Made by a program: the position numbers and the translations under genes. From contig CAMECH010000017.1 in assembly GCA_945913015.1 (NCBI GenBank), positions 1 through 52,186 of the forward strand: DNA of 52,186 nucleotides, given 5' to 3'. Shown here one piece after another: positions 43,213 to 50,556 of this stretch. Each line of letters opens with the position of its first letter. The stretch's first letter is position 1. The notes beneath the pieces were generated by a model. It was given only the letters and a program-made list of their open reading frames with translations. It ran no database searches and was not told the DNA's origin. Origin of the DNA: an uncultured Bacteroides sp. (GTDB taxonomy: Bacteria > Bacillota > Clostridia > Lachnospirales > Lachnospiraceae).

Positions 43213-44094
43213 ATGGCAGAAAATAATTGGAAATTAGAATTAATGGAAATTACATCTACTGCTAATCAGTCTGTACTTAAAAATTTATGGAATGAGGACA
43301 CACACACTTTTTCATCCGATATGCTGAAGCTGACAGCCACCATTACTATGTTGATTGATCATATCGGTGCAGGAATACTGGAACGTTTATTATATACAGA
43401 TATTGCTGCTTCTATTCCACGTAATACCTTATTAATTATGTATTATGCAGATAGTGTTTTTCGCACTATCGGACGCATTGCCTTTCCAATTTGCTGCTTT
43501 TTGCTTGTACAGGGCTTTCTTTACACCCGAAACCGATTGAAATATATGAGAAATCTTTTGATTTTCGCTCTCATATCAGAGCTTCCGTATGATTATTTAT
43601 TTGTAGGAAAAATATCCTTTTCAGATCAAAATGTATTCTGGACTCTTTTAATCGGACTGCTTACGCTTTGGCTACTGGAAATTATCCAAAATAAGAAAAT
43701 GCATATTGCTCCAAAGACCATGGTCTCTTTGCTGGTTATAGCTACAAGCCTGGCAGTAGTTACGTTTCTCAAAACAGACTATGAATGGATGGGCATTCTG
43801 CTGATTCTGGGACTATATTTCTTCCGTGAAAAACGTGCCCTGCAATGCAGTATTCCGTTTATTGTATTTTTCATTTCTATGATAATTTACTATCTCACCG
43901 ATGTTTCTTTGCAGGAATCCGTCATTTTTTGCCTGCAAAGTGAGTGGACAATTGCTATATCGGCGCTCATGATATACCATTGTAATAGGAAAAGGTATAT
44001 TCAAAAGGGCAAGTACTTCTTCTATGCTTTTTATCCGGCGCATATAGCCGTTCTTTATATTATTCAAATTATACTGACTAATAGTTTGCGCTAA
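43213..44094 (+). CDS. TraX-family membrane acyltransferase-like protein
   Basis: A 293-aa polytopic protein with the TraX signature LKLTATITMLIDHIGAG near residue 36 and RTIGRIAFPICCFLLVQGF, followed by about eight hydrophobic segments. TraX of F plasmid acetylates pilin; chromosomal relatives in Firmicutes have unknown substrates. The DNA is markedly AT-rich (one 60-base line at 43561-43620 has 18 G/C). It lies 92 bases before the GC-rich leader-peptide gene and 40 bases after the dfr-like gene. Confidence 0.85.
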   Translation: MAENNWKLELMEITSTANQSVLKNLWNEDTHTFSSDMLKLTATITMLIDHIGAGILERLLYTDIAASIPRNTLLIMYYADSVFRTIGRIAFPICCFLLVQGFLYTRNRLKYMRNLLIFALISELPYDYLFVGKISFSDQNVFWTLLIGLLTLWLLEIIQNKKMHIAPKTMVSLLVIATSLAVVTFLKTDYEWMGILLILGLYFFREKRALQCSIPFIVFFISMIIYYLTDVSLQESVIFCLQSEWTIAISALMIYHCNRKRYIQKGKYFFYAFYPAHIAVLYIIQIILTNSLR

Positions 44095-44185
44095 TATTAT
44101 TTTTGTAACGCTTTTGTTGCGGTACCCGGTGTATAATAGAAGCAACAAAGAAGAACAGAATGAATTCTGAGAGGAGTGGACCAAA

Positions 44186-44536
44186 ATGACAGAAGAAAGG
44201 AAAACGAACGGAATGGAGAAAAACGAAGTATCAGAAGAACAACTGGAAGAAGTCTCCGGCGGTGCCGGGATTTCAGAGGACAAGACTCCCCTGTATCACG
44301 TGAGTCAGCAGGTAATCGTCACCATCCGGGACGAGATTGGGCCGGACTGTATTCCGGTGAATCGTCAGGAAAAAGCGGAGATTGTCAGCGTATCCTACGG
44401 CTATTATCAGCGCAGCTTTTTCGAGCCGGGTGTCAGCGGTGTTTACGGACAGGGATTTATTTATAATGTCCGCTATCTGGACAAGTGCAGCTATGCCACC
44501 ACTGGTATTCCGGAATGCTTTGTCCGGCCTGTTTAA
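44186..44536 (+). CDS. Double-glycine-leader protein with beta-rich C-terminal domain
   Basis: A 116-aa protein not matched to a named family. Residues 1-26 look like a double-glycine export leader: VSEEQLEEVSGG with G25-G26 and the spaced L20 and V23 of the LSxxELxxIxGG pattern, followed by A27. The remaining ~90 residues (YHVSQQVIVTIRDEIG, AEIVSVSYGYY, IYNVRYLDKCSY, IPECFVRPV) read like a small SH3/tudor-type barrel, not a bacteriocin core. GAGGAG precedes the ATG well. By hand count 125 of 240 bases at 44221-44460 are G/C, far above its neighbours. No peptidase-containing ABC exporter is in the window. Confidence 0.75.
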   Translation: MTEERKTNGMEKNEVSEEQLEEVSGGAGISEDKTPLYHVSQQVIVTIRDEIGPDCIPVNRQEKAEIVSVSYGYYQRSFFEPGVSGVYGQGFIYNVRYLDKCSYATTGIPECFVRPV

Positions 44537-44638
44537 GCAGATTGCCACAGATGACATTTTAATGCACAAGGCGTTTTAGATTATGAAAAACAGTTGTCTT
44601 TTTATTTAAATGAAATAAAATACAAAAAAATGTTACCA

Positions 44639-44692
44639 CGCATTGCGAATTAATTATAAATGTGATATATTAGTTTTATTAAACGCAATGCG
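44639..44692. promoter_or_regulatory. Promoter and paired operators of the Xre regulator
   Basis: CGCATTGCG (44639-44647) and its exact reverse complement CGCAATGCG (44684-44692) flank a promoter with TTGCGA (44643-44648) and TATATT (44666-44671), 17 bases apart. Each operator is itself nearly palindromic (CGCA/TGCG). The first covers the -35 box and the second lies near the RBS, a layout that suits autorepression by the HTH protein encoded just downstream. Confidence 0.72.
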
Positions 44693-44701
44693 AGGTGGAC
44701 T

Positions 44702-44917
44702 ATGGATACAGCAAAAACTATAAAAGAGTTAAGAGAAAGTATAGGGATGTCACGTAAAGAGTTTTCAGAGCATACGGGCATCCCTGTTCGCACATTGGAA
44801 GATTGGGAAGCAACGAGACGCACTCCTCCGGAATATATACCAAGGCTGATTGCATATCAGCTTAAGTATGAGGAACTTATGAAGAAAAAGGGGGAGAAGA
44901 ATGGGGAAGACAATTAA
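44702..44917 (+). CDS. Small Xre-family HTH regulator
   Basis: A 71-aa protein that is essentially one helix-turn-helix domain: IKELRESIGMSRKEFSEHTGIPVRTLEDWEA is a clear Xre/Cro HTH, followed by RTPPEYIPRLIAYQLKYEELM. The ATG follows GCGAGGTGGACT, which overlaps the second operator. Its 3' end overlaps the start of the broken KilA-N gene by 17 bases. It is likely an autorepressor of this pair. Confidence 0.88.
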   Translation: MDTAKTIKELRESIGMSRKEFSEHTGIPVRTLEDWEATRRTPPEYIPRLIAYQLKYEELMKKKGEKNGEDN

Positions 44918-45566
44918 GAAAGATATTATTCATGCGAATGGTATTGATATAGGAATATATACTGAAGATTTACAGAATGATTATATTTCGTTGACTGATA
45001 TAGCAAAGAAACGATAGGGAGAATATCCGGGATATGTTATTCAAAACTGGATGCGTAATAAAAGTACAGTAGCATTTATAGGATTGTGGGAATCATTACA
45101 TAATCCTGATTTTAATTGTATCGAATTCGAGGCAATTAAAAATGAAGCCGGAACCAATAGTTTTGTACTCACTCCTAAAAGATGGATAGAAACAACAAAT
45201 GCTATTGGAATAGTTACAAAAGGGGGCCGTTATGCGGCAACATATGCTCACAAAGATATTGCATTTGAATTTGCATCGTGGATTTCACCTGAATTTAAGT
45301 TGTATATCATAGAAGATTATCAGCGATTAAAAGAGGGAGAAAGTGCAAGGCTATCATTAGGGTGGAATTTGAATCGTGAGATATCAAAATTAAATTACAG
45401 AATACATACAGCTTCAATCAAAGAGAATTTGATTCCGCCAATGCTTACGCCTCAGCAGATTTCTTATACCTATGCGAGTGAGGCGGATTTGTTGAATACT
45501 GTCTTATTTGGAAAGACTGCCAAAGAGTGGCGTGATAGTAATCCGGATAAAAAAGGAAATTTCTGA
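44901..45566 (+). pseudogene. KilA-N-domain gene broken by an in-frame TAG
   Basis: The frame opens at ATG 44901 behind GGGGGAGAAGA and reads MGKTIKKDIIHANGIDIGIY...LTDIAKKR, then hits TAG at 45015-45017 and resumes in the same frame with VIQNWMRNKSTVAFIGLWE, the KilA-N core, through to 45566. KilA-N proteins occur in phages and mobile elements. The restart ATG at 45051 has no RBS. The C-terminus stops at NPDKKGNF, where relatives as remembered continue with another 40-50 residues, so the gene seems damaged twice. Confidence 0.82.
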
Positions 45567-45751
45567 AATGGAAGCTTATGGTTCTGATATAACGGGGAAA
45601 ATCTCCTCATAAGGTGCAGGGAGAGGTAAAAAAATATATTGAGAACCAGAGGAAAATAATGTACAATGAATTTGTAAGTAAATGTAGCAGGCAGTATGGC
45701 TGATTTGTATTCAATCAGTGAAAATACGGCTTTGGCAAAGGAGGGGACGAA

Positions 45752-47050
45752 TTGTTTAGTCAATTATTTGGTAAACACCTTGAAGAACAAGGGATTATTT
45801 CAGCAACAGAATTGCAAGATATTCTTAAGAAAGTGAGTTCAGAACGGGTTAAGTTAGGAACGATTGCAGTTGCGGAAGGTTTGATGACAGAACAGCAGTC
45901 AGAGGAAGTAAATCATTTACAGGTACAGTTTGATAAGCGCTTTGGCGATATTGCAGTAGAGAAGGGATATCTTACAGAGGCTCAGGTAGAAGACCTGTTA
46001 TCAAAGCAGGGAAGTTCTTACATGAAGTTTTTGCAGGTGTTATTAGAGAGCAAGCGTATTGCACCATCAAAAGTAGATGAGAATATGGTACAGTTTCAGA
46101 AAAAGTATGGTTTTTCAAACGATGAATTCAATGCATTAAAGAATGATGATATTGATGCCATTATTCCGTTTTTTGCATATTCATCAAAGCCATTTGTAAC
46201 GGATATGGTATCTCTCACATTAAGAAATCTTGTAAGATTTGTTACAGATGATTTCTATATAGGAACTATTAAGCCGGTTGAAAGCTTTGATTATAAGATT
46301 CTTGTAGGACAGATGATAAAAGGTTCCCATAATATCGTGCTGGCGTTTGTGCAGGATAATGACGAGGATGGTATCAGAGATTTAGCGGAAGGTTTTTCGG
46401 ATCATTCGCATAATGCAGGAAATAATGAAATCTATGATGCTATCGGAGAGTTTGCAAATATCTGTAATGGATTATTTGTGACAGAATTAAGTTCAGAAGA
46501 AGTGGATATGGAGCCACCATTTACATATCTGTCACAGACAGCAAAAGGAAAAGGATATCTTGTTCCTCTGTTTATACATGGCAGAGAAATGAAGATATTT
46601 ATAGCTGTAGACAATGAGGTTGTATTGGGCGATACACCATATAGCTATGTAATAGAGAAAAAAGCAGGTACAGAAGCTTCAGAAGACAGTAAGGGAACAG
46701 TTGTGATTGTAGATGATTCCGCTCTTATCAGAAAAATGCTGAGAGGACTGTTAGAGGCTGACGGATACACGGTTGTAGGCGAAGCAGTAAATGGTGAAGA
46801 AGGTGTGGCAGAGTATAAGAAGAATAAACCGGACATTATTACACTGGATATAACCATGCCTGTTATGGATGGTCTTGAAGCTTTGAAGCAGATTATGGAG
46901 TATGATAAGGAAGCAAAGGTGATTATGATTACTGCAGCAGGTCAGCAGCAGAAAGTCATAACAGCGTTAAAGCTTGGTGCTGCAAAGTTTATGATGAAGC
47001 CTTTTAACAAGGACGAGGTTATTGGGGCTTTTGAAGAACTCAGAGGATAG
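45752..47050 (+). CDS. CheX-like and receiver fusion protein with MshEN-like N-terminus
   Basis: A 432-aa signalling protein. Residues 1-80 contain two copies of an LGxIAVxxGLxTExQ motif (VKLGTIAVAEGLMTEQQ and FGDIAVEKGYLTEAQ), like MshEN/GspE-N c-di-GMP-associated modules. Residues ~150-300 include a CheX/CheC-type ExxN helix (AIGEFANICNGL). Residues ~312-432 are a receiver domain with VIVDDS, phospho-Asp in ITLDITMPVMDG, ITAAG and MMKPF. A phosphatase and its own receiver in one chain suggests self-limited phosphorylation. Translation starts at TTG 45752 behind AAAGGAGGGGACGAA. Confidence 0.82.
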   Translation: MFSQLFGKHLEEQGIISATELQDILKKVSSERVKLGTIAVAEGLMTEQQSEEVNHLQVQFDKRFGDIAVEKGYLTEAQVEDLLSKQGSSYMKFLQVLLESKRIAPSKVDENMVQFQKKYGFSNDEFNALKNDDIDAIIPFFAYSSKPFVTDMVSLTLRNLVRFVTDDFYIGTIKPVESFDYKILVGQMIKGSHNIVLAFVQDNDEDGIRDLAEGFSDHSHNAGNNEIYDAIGEFANICNGLFVTELSSEEVDMEPPFTYLSQTAKGKGYLVPLFIHGREMKIFIAVDNEVVLGDTPYSYVIEKKAGTEASEDSKGTVVIVDDSALIRKMLRGLLEADGYTVVGEAVNGEEGVAEYKKNKPDIITLDITMPVMDGLEALKQIMEYDKEAKVIMITAAGQQQKVITALKLGAAKFMMKPFNKDEVIGAFEELRG

Positions 47051-47100
47051 TTATATAAAATAACAGATGGGCTTATAACAGAGGAGCCTTATAAAATAGA

Positions 47101-47163
47101 AGTTGAAACATATTATGACAGAAAACCGGGCATGCGGCAGTCATGACATGTTTCAACTTTTTG
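47101..47163 (+). terminator. Extended hairpin terminator
   Basis: AGTTGAAACA (47101-47110) and TGTTTCAACT (47149-47158) form a perfect 10-bp stem followed by TTTTT. The 38-base interior has a smaller dyad (ATGACA / TGTCAT-like and CCG / CGG), so the structure may branch. It ends the CheX-receiver transcript. Confidence 0.75.
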
Positions 47164-47212
47164 TGTTATGTGGGTTCATTTAAAATATGAGAACAGCGGA
47201 ATGGAGATTAAA

Positions 47213-48214
47213 ATGGGAAGACATGGTGGTGGTTCAAGAAGCGGGGGAAGCAGCAGAAGCAGCAGAAGCAGTTCGAGAAGCTCCGGCGGTTCACGTGGCG
47301 GCGGCTCCGGCGTGAGGACGTCAAGTAAGCCATTTAAAGGATGCTATAATCGTTCATATTATGACAGATTTGGCAGATTACATACATGTTATACAAGTAG
47401 TGCAGAGTTTGGTACAAAGAGTGCATGGAATGTTGGAATTATTTTTGCCTTGATTTTCTTAACATGTCATATGCTACTTATGCTTGGTGCGTTTGGCGCT
47501 TCGATGGTTGATTTTGGAGGAAAAGTTTCAGGCGACCCTGCTCGTATTTTTATTGCAGACAATGCCGACGTATTAACAGATGATGAAGAAAAAGATATTT
47601 TGAAACTTTTAAAAGATGTGTATGATGCATCCGGCATGCCTGTGACGGTTTATACTGATGATTTTTCATGGAAAAAACATTACGACAGATTGGCTGTTTA
47701 TTCAGAAGAACTATATTACAGAATCGGATTTGATGAAGATGCCATGATTATATTGTTTACAGTCAATAAGGATTATGATTTCTATGATTGGGAATATGAT
47801 ATGTATTGCGGCGATGACACAACAAAATGTCTGTCGGATGAGGCATTTGATAAACTTTTGAATAATTTCCAAAAAGGTATGTCAGGTCAGAATCTGGCGG
47901 ATGCTTTGGATTATGCGTGGAATTCTGTTATAGATGATTTGGCGAAGACAAAGATTAACTGGGCAGAAATGCCTGTATTAGTGATTATTGTTATATTTTA
48001 TGGAATATTTTATATGGCGCTGTTGGGCGGTAGAAAGAAGCAAAATGATGCCTATAGGTATTTCAAAAAGAACCCGGATAAATTATCAGATAATCCTATG
48101 GTGCTGTACAGTGATTGTCCAAACTGCGGTGCATCAAACGCAACACAGAATGAGGTGTGTCCTTATTGCGGAAGCCTGTTGAAAATGAGTGATGGCAATA
48201 AAAAATTTGTATAA
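47213..48214 (+). CDS. TPM-domain membrane protein with zinc ribbon
   Basis: A 333-aa protein with a Gly/Ser/Arg-rich N-terminus (about 2-42), one membrane segment (about 77-100), a TPM domain (about 120-250: IADNADVLTDDEEKDILKLL, IILFTVNKDYDFYDWEY), a second membrane segment (about 260-280) and a C-terminal zinc ribbon (DCPNCGA and VCPYCGS). TPM domains occur in YgcG-like membrane proteins and plant thylakoid phosphatases; catalytic role is uncertain. The ATG at 47213 follows GGAATGGAGATTAAA. Confidence 0.82.
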   Translation: MGRHGGGSRSGGSSRSSRSSSRSSGGSRGGGSGVRTSSKPFKGCYNRSYYDRFGRLHTCYTSSAEFGTKSAWNVGIIFALIFLTCHMLLMLGAFGASMVDFGGKVSGDPARIFIADNADVLTDDEEKDILKLLKDVYDASGMPVTVYTDDFSWKKHYDRLAVYSEELYYRIGFDEDAMIILFTVNKDYDFYDWEYDMYCGDDTTKCLSDEAFDKLLNNFQKGMSGQNLADALDYAWNSVIDDLAKTKINWAEMPVLVIIVIFYGIFYMALLGGRKKQNDAYRYFKKNPDKLSDNPMVLYSDCPNCGASNATQNEVCPYCGSLLKMSDGNKKFV

Positions 48215-48257
48215 ATTCTAAGATAATGGCATTGCATTTGACGGGGAAAAATAAATC

Positions 48258-48995
48258 ATGCAAATAAATAATATAGATAATGGCAATGGATTTGACTGGG
48301 GAAAAACTTCGGCAGATTACGCAAAATACAGAGATATTTACCCGCAGGAGTTCTACGGGAAGATACTGTCGAGAGGTCTTTGCAAGGACGGACAAACGGT
48401 TTTGGATATAGGTACCGGAACAGGAGTGCTTCCGCGTAATATGTATAAGTACGGTGCAAAATGGGTTGGAACCGATATTTCATACAATCAGATTGAACAG
48501 GCAAAACTTCTTGCTCAAGAGCTTAATATGAATATAGATTTTTATACATGCCCGGCAGAAGAAATTGATTATCCTGAAAATACATTTGATGTAATTACGG
48601 CATGCCAGTGCATTTGGTACCCAAACCATAAGATTACGGCACCTAAGTTTGCCAGGATTATGAAACCGGGTGGAAAATTCTTGATTCTATATATGGGATG
48701 GCTTCCTTATGAGAGCGAGATTGCAGGCAAAAGTGAGGAAATTATTTTAAAATATAATCCTGACTGGACAGGCTGTGGTGATACAAGAAAGCATGTGTGG
48801 GTTCCGGATGAGTATCTTGAGTTCTTTGATATTACATTACAGGAAGAATATGATGTCAATGTTCCGTTTACAAGAGCTTCTTGGCATGGAAGAATGCGTG
48901 CATGCAGAGGCGTGGGAGCTTCCATGAATGAAGACGTTTTATCAAAGTGGGATGACGAGCATAAAAGAATGTTGGAGATTAATGCACCTGCCTGA
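48258..48995 (+). CDS. Class I SAM-dependent methyltransferase
   Basis: A 245-aa Rossmann-fold methyltransferase with motif I VLDIGTGTGVLPRN, acidic loop GTDISYNQIEQA and motif IV-like FDVITACQCIWY. The start follows GACGGGGAAAAATAAATC. The chain stops at INAPA (TGA 48993-48995), while similar proteins as remembered continue about 20 residues. The same frame then carries a Cys-rich segment, annotated separately. Small-molecule or protein substrate is unknown. Confidence 0.85.
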   Translation: MQINNIDNGNGFDWGKTSADYAKYRDIYPQEFYGKILSRGLCKDGQTVLDIGTGTGVLPRNMYKYGAKWVGTDISYNQIEQAKLLAQELNMNIDFYTCPAEEIDYPENTFDVITACQCIWYPNHKITAPKFARIMKPGGKFLILYMGWLPYESEIAGKSEEIILKYNPDWTGCGDTRKHVWVPDEYLEFFDITLQEEYDVNVPFTRASWHGRMRACRGVGASMNEDVLSKWDDEHKRMLEINAPA

Positions 48996-49151
48996 TGGGG
49001 GACCGATAGCAAAGAAAATTGCCCATGTAAAAAGAAAAAATGTGAACGTCATGGAAAGTGTGATGAATGCAGAAAATATCATTCTGAGTCAAAACGCCAA
49101 AGACCTTGTGAAAAGGGCAATGCAACCGGTAGTTTACATTTAGAACTTTGA
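48996..49151 (+). pseudogene. Cys-rich tail in frame after the methyltransferase stop
   Basis: Directly after TGA 48993-48995 the same frame reads 51 codons to TGA at 49149-49151 and contains CPCKKKKCERHGKCDECRK, a pattern typical of a small Cys-rich protein family of Firmicutes. None of the eight codons between the TGA and the first Cys can serve as a start, so the tail is either reached by read-through or is a decapitated remnant fused next to the methyltransferase by a deletion. Confidence 0.6.
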
Positions 49152-49221
49152 TGTTGGTGGCCTTTCAGACATAAAACAGGTATATTTAACAAAAACAAAT
49201 GTTTAGCTTGGAGGTCAAAAT

Positions 49222-50004
49222 ATGTCATTAGGCGAAAAGTTATCAAAATTACGAAGAGAAAACAACTACACACAGGAACAGCTCGCAGATATTATGGGAG
49301 TATCCAGACAGGCAATCAGCAAATGGGAAAGTAATATTACATATCCCGAAACAGACAAACTGATACGGATGAGCGAGTTGTTTAACTGCTCGTTGGATTA
49401 CCTGCTCAAAGACACAGAGGAAGCATACAGCAAAAATCAAACCAATTATGAAACTACACTTTTCGGAAAGCGTATACATGAAAGAAAGAGTAAAAAAATG
49501 ATATGGGGTATGCCAATGTGGCATATTGGCAGAAATGCAAGAGGATTTGTTGCTGTGGGATTAAATGCCCGTGGCGTTATTGCAATCGGATTAAAAGCCA
49601 GAGGATTTGTGTCACTTGGACTATTATCAATGGGGCTGTTATCACTTGGCATGTTTTCGGTTGGACTGCTGTCTGTCGGTATGTTTGCGCTTGGCATTCT
49701 TTCAGCAGGATGCTTTTCTATTGGTGTATTGACGGCGGGAGCTGTCAGTTTGGGAATTATTTCTATCGGAGCAATTGCAATAGGTGATTTTTCTGTCGGG
49801 GCTCTGGCTGTTGGCAAGTATTTTGCTCTTGGTGACCATGCAAGGGCAATGATTGCAATAGGTGATACTCAGGCTGCCGGAAGTGTACTTCAAAAAATGG
49901 GAGAACTGACGGCACACGATATGACTGCGATTAAGGAAGCGCTTGATATGGTCGTTCCTTCTTATCTGTCATGGGCAAAAGAAATTATAAAGCTGTTTTT
50001 ATAA
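49222..50004 (+). CDS. Xre regulator with glycine-pentad repeat domain
   Basis: A 260-aa protein. Residues 1-65 are a strong Xre HTH (YTQEQLADIMGVSRQAISKWE). After a basic linker, glycine occurs at every fifth residue from 103 to 198, twenty in a row, in xx(S/A)xG units such as FVSLG, LLSMG, MFSVG and CFSIG. This strict period suggests a beta-solenoid or membrane-associated glycine-packed structure. A helical tail ends the chain. The ATG follows GCTTGGAGGTCAAAAT. Ligand and targets are unknown. Confidence 0.85.
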   Translation: MSLGEKLSKLRRENNYTQEQLADIMGVSRQAISKWESNITYPETDKLIRMSELFNCSLDYLLKDTEEAYSKNQTNYETTLFGKRIHERKSKKMIWGMPMWHIGRNARGFVAVGLNARGVIAIGLKARGFVSLGLLSMGLLSLGMFSVGLLSVGMFALGILSAGCFSIGVLTAGAVSLGIISIGAIAIGDFSVGALAVGKYFALGDHARAMIAIGDTQAAGSVLQKMGELTAHDMTAIKEALDMVVPSYLSWAKEIIKLFL

Positions 50005-50038
50005 ACGAAACCTGTGCGAATATTATATGATGCAACAG

Positions 50039-50070
50039 AAAACCCTGCTGATTTAACAAGCAGGGTTTTA
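50039..50070. terminator. Bidirectional terminator after the Xre repeat gene
   Basis: AAAACCCTGCT and AGCAGGGTTTT form a perfect 11-bp stem with loop GATTTAACA. It separates the repeat-protein gene from the feo promoter region. Confidence 0.9.
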
Positions 50071-50144
50071 TAGTTACGAATAAACTTTCCCCAATTTTGC
50101 TGATGAGAAAATTTATCAATAAAAAAATTTATTGATAAAATGTG

Positions 50145-50173
50145 TTGACAAGATCAGTTAGTTATACTAAACT
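50145..50173 (+). promoter_or_regulatory. Promoter of feoA
   Basis: TTGACA (50145-50150) and TAAACT (50168-50173) are 17 bases apart. The spacer and -10 box are covered by the dyad TTAGT/ACTAA (50158-50170), so a repressor there would block RNA polymerase. Confidence 0.65.
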
Positions 50174-50196
50174 TAGTTTGATTAGAGGAAACTAAC
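50158..50196. promoter_or_regulatory. Candidate metal-regulator operators before feoA
   Basis: TTAGT-TAT-ACTAA (50158-50170), AAACT-T-AGTTT (50169-50179) and TTAGAGGAAACTAAC (50182-50196) overlap or adjoin the feoA promoter. The last differs at one of 15 positions from the site before feoB. TTAG/CTAA half sites recall DtxR/IdeR boxes more than Fur boxes. Confidence 0.6.
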
Positions 50197-50246
50197 TCTG
50201 TATATTTTTATAAAGAAAATTATTAATGGAAAGGCTGGTAAGATAT

Positions 50247-50459
50247 ATGAATTTAGCAGAAGCAAAAATCGGAGAAGAATATATTGTGAAAGATATTAAA
50301 GCAGAAGATGAAGAACTCAAGTCATTTCTGTTTTCGCTTGGATGTTATAGCGGAGAGCCGGTTACGGTAATATCCCACATTAAAGGCGGTTGTGTTGTCT
50401 CCATTAAAGATGCCAGATATAACATGGATACTGATTTAGCAAAGGCTATTTCAATATAA
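50247..50459 (+). CDS. feoA: Ferrous iron transport protein A
   Basis: FeoA is a small SH3-like protein that binds and assists the FeoB permease. The 70-aa product from ATG 50247 reads MNLAEAKIGEEYIVKDI, with LGCYSGEPVTVISHIKGGCVV and a DTDLAKAI tail, matching the Clostridial FeoA family. An ATG at 50226 would add seven residues not seen in the family. It is separated from feoB by a hairpin and a second operator, so feoB may also be expressed independently. Confidence 0.92.
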   Translation: MNLAEAKIGEEYIVKDIKAEDEELKSFLFSLGCYSGEPVTVISHIKGGCVVSIKDARYNMDTDLAKAISI

Positions 50460-50466
50460 ACAAAAC

Positions 50467-50489
50467 AGTGATTAAATCACTATTTTTTA
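50467..50489 (+). terminator. Hairpin between feoA and feoB
   Basis: AGTGATT (50467-50473) and AATCACT (50475-50481) are complementary and followed by TATTTTTT. The stem is short, so it may attenuate instead of fully terminate. Confidence 0.6.
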
Positions 50490-50499
50490 TGGCTTGAGG

Positions 50500-50514
50500 T
50501 TAGTGGAAACTAAC
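50500..50514. promoter_or_regulatory. Candidate metal-regulator operator before feoB
   Basis: TTAGTGGAAACTAAC, extended by a leading G to GTTAGT-GGAA-ACTAAC with perfect 6-bp arms, lies 43 bases before the feoB start and matches the site at 50182-50196 in 14 of 15 positions. Confidence 0.62.
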
Positions 50515-50556
50515 GCAAGTTATATTGACCGAAAGAATATTAAAGGAGGATGCGTC

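Noticed and set aside
44104-44137. TTGTAA and TATAAT as promoter of the double-glycine-leader gene
   Set aside because: The spacer is 22 bases with no 0A-box; TATAAT at 44132-44137 is attractive but the -35 is not secure.
42516-45751. Whole region as an integrative element
   Set aside because: Composition and gene content look accessory, but no integrase, transposase, tRNA target or flanking direct repeat was found, so no element boundaries are claimed.
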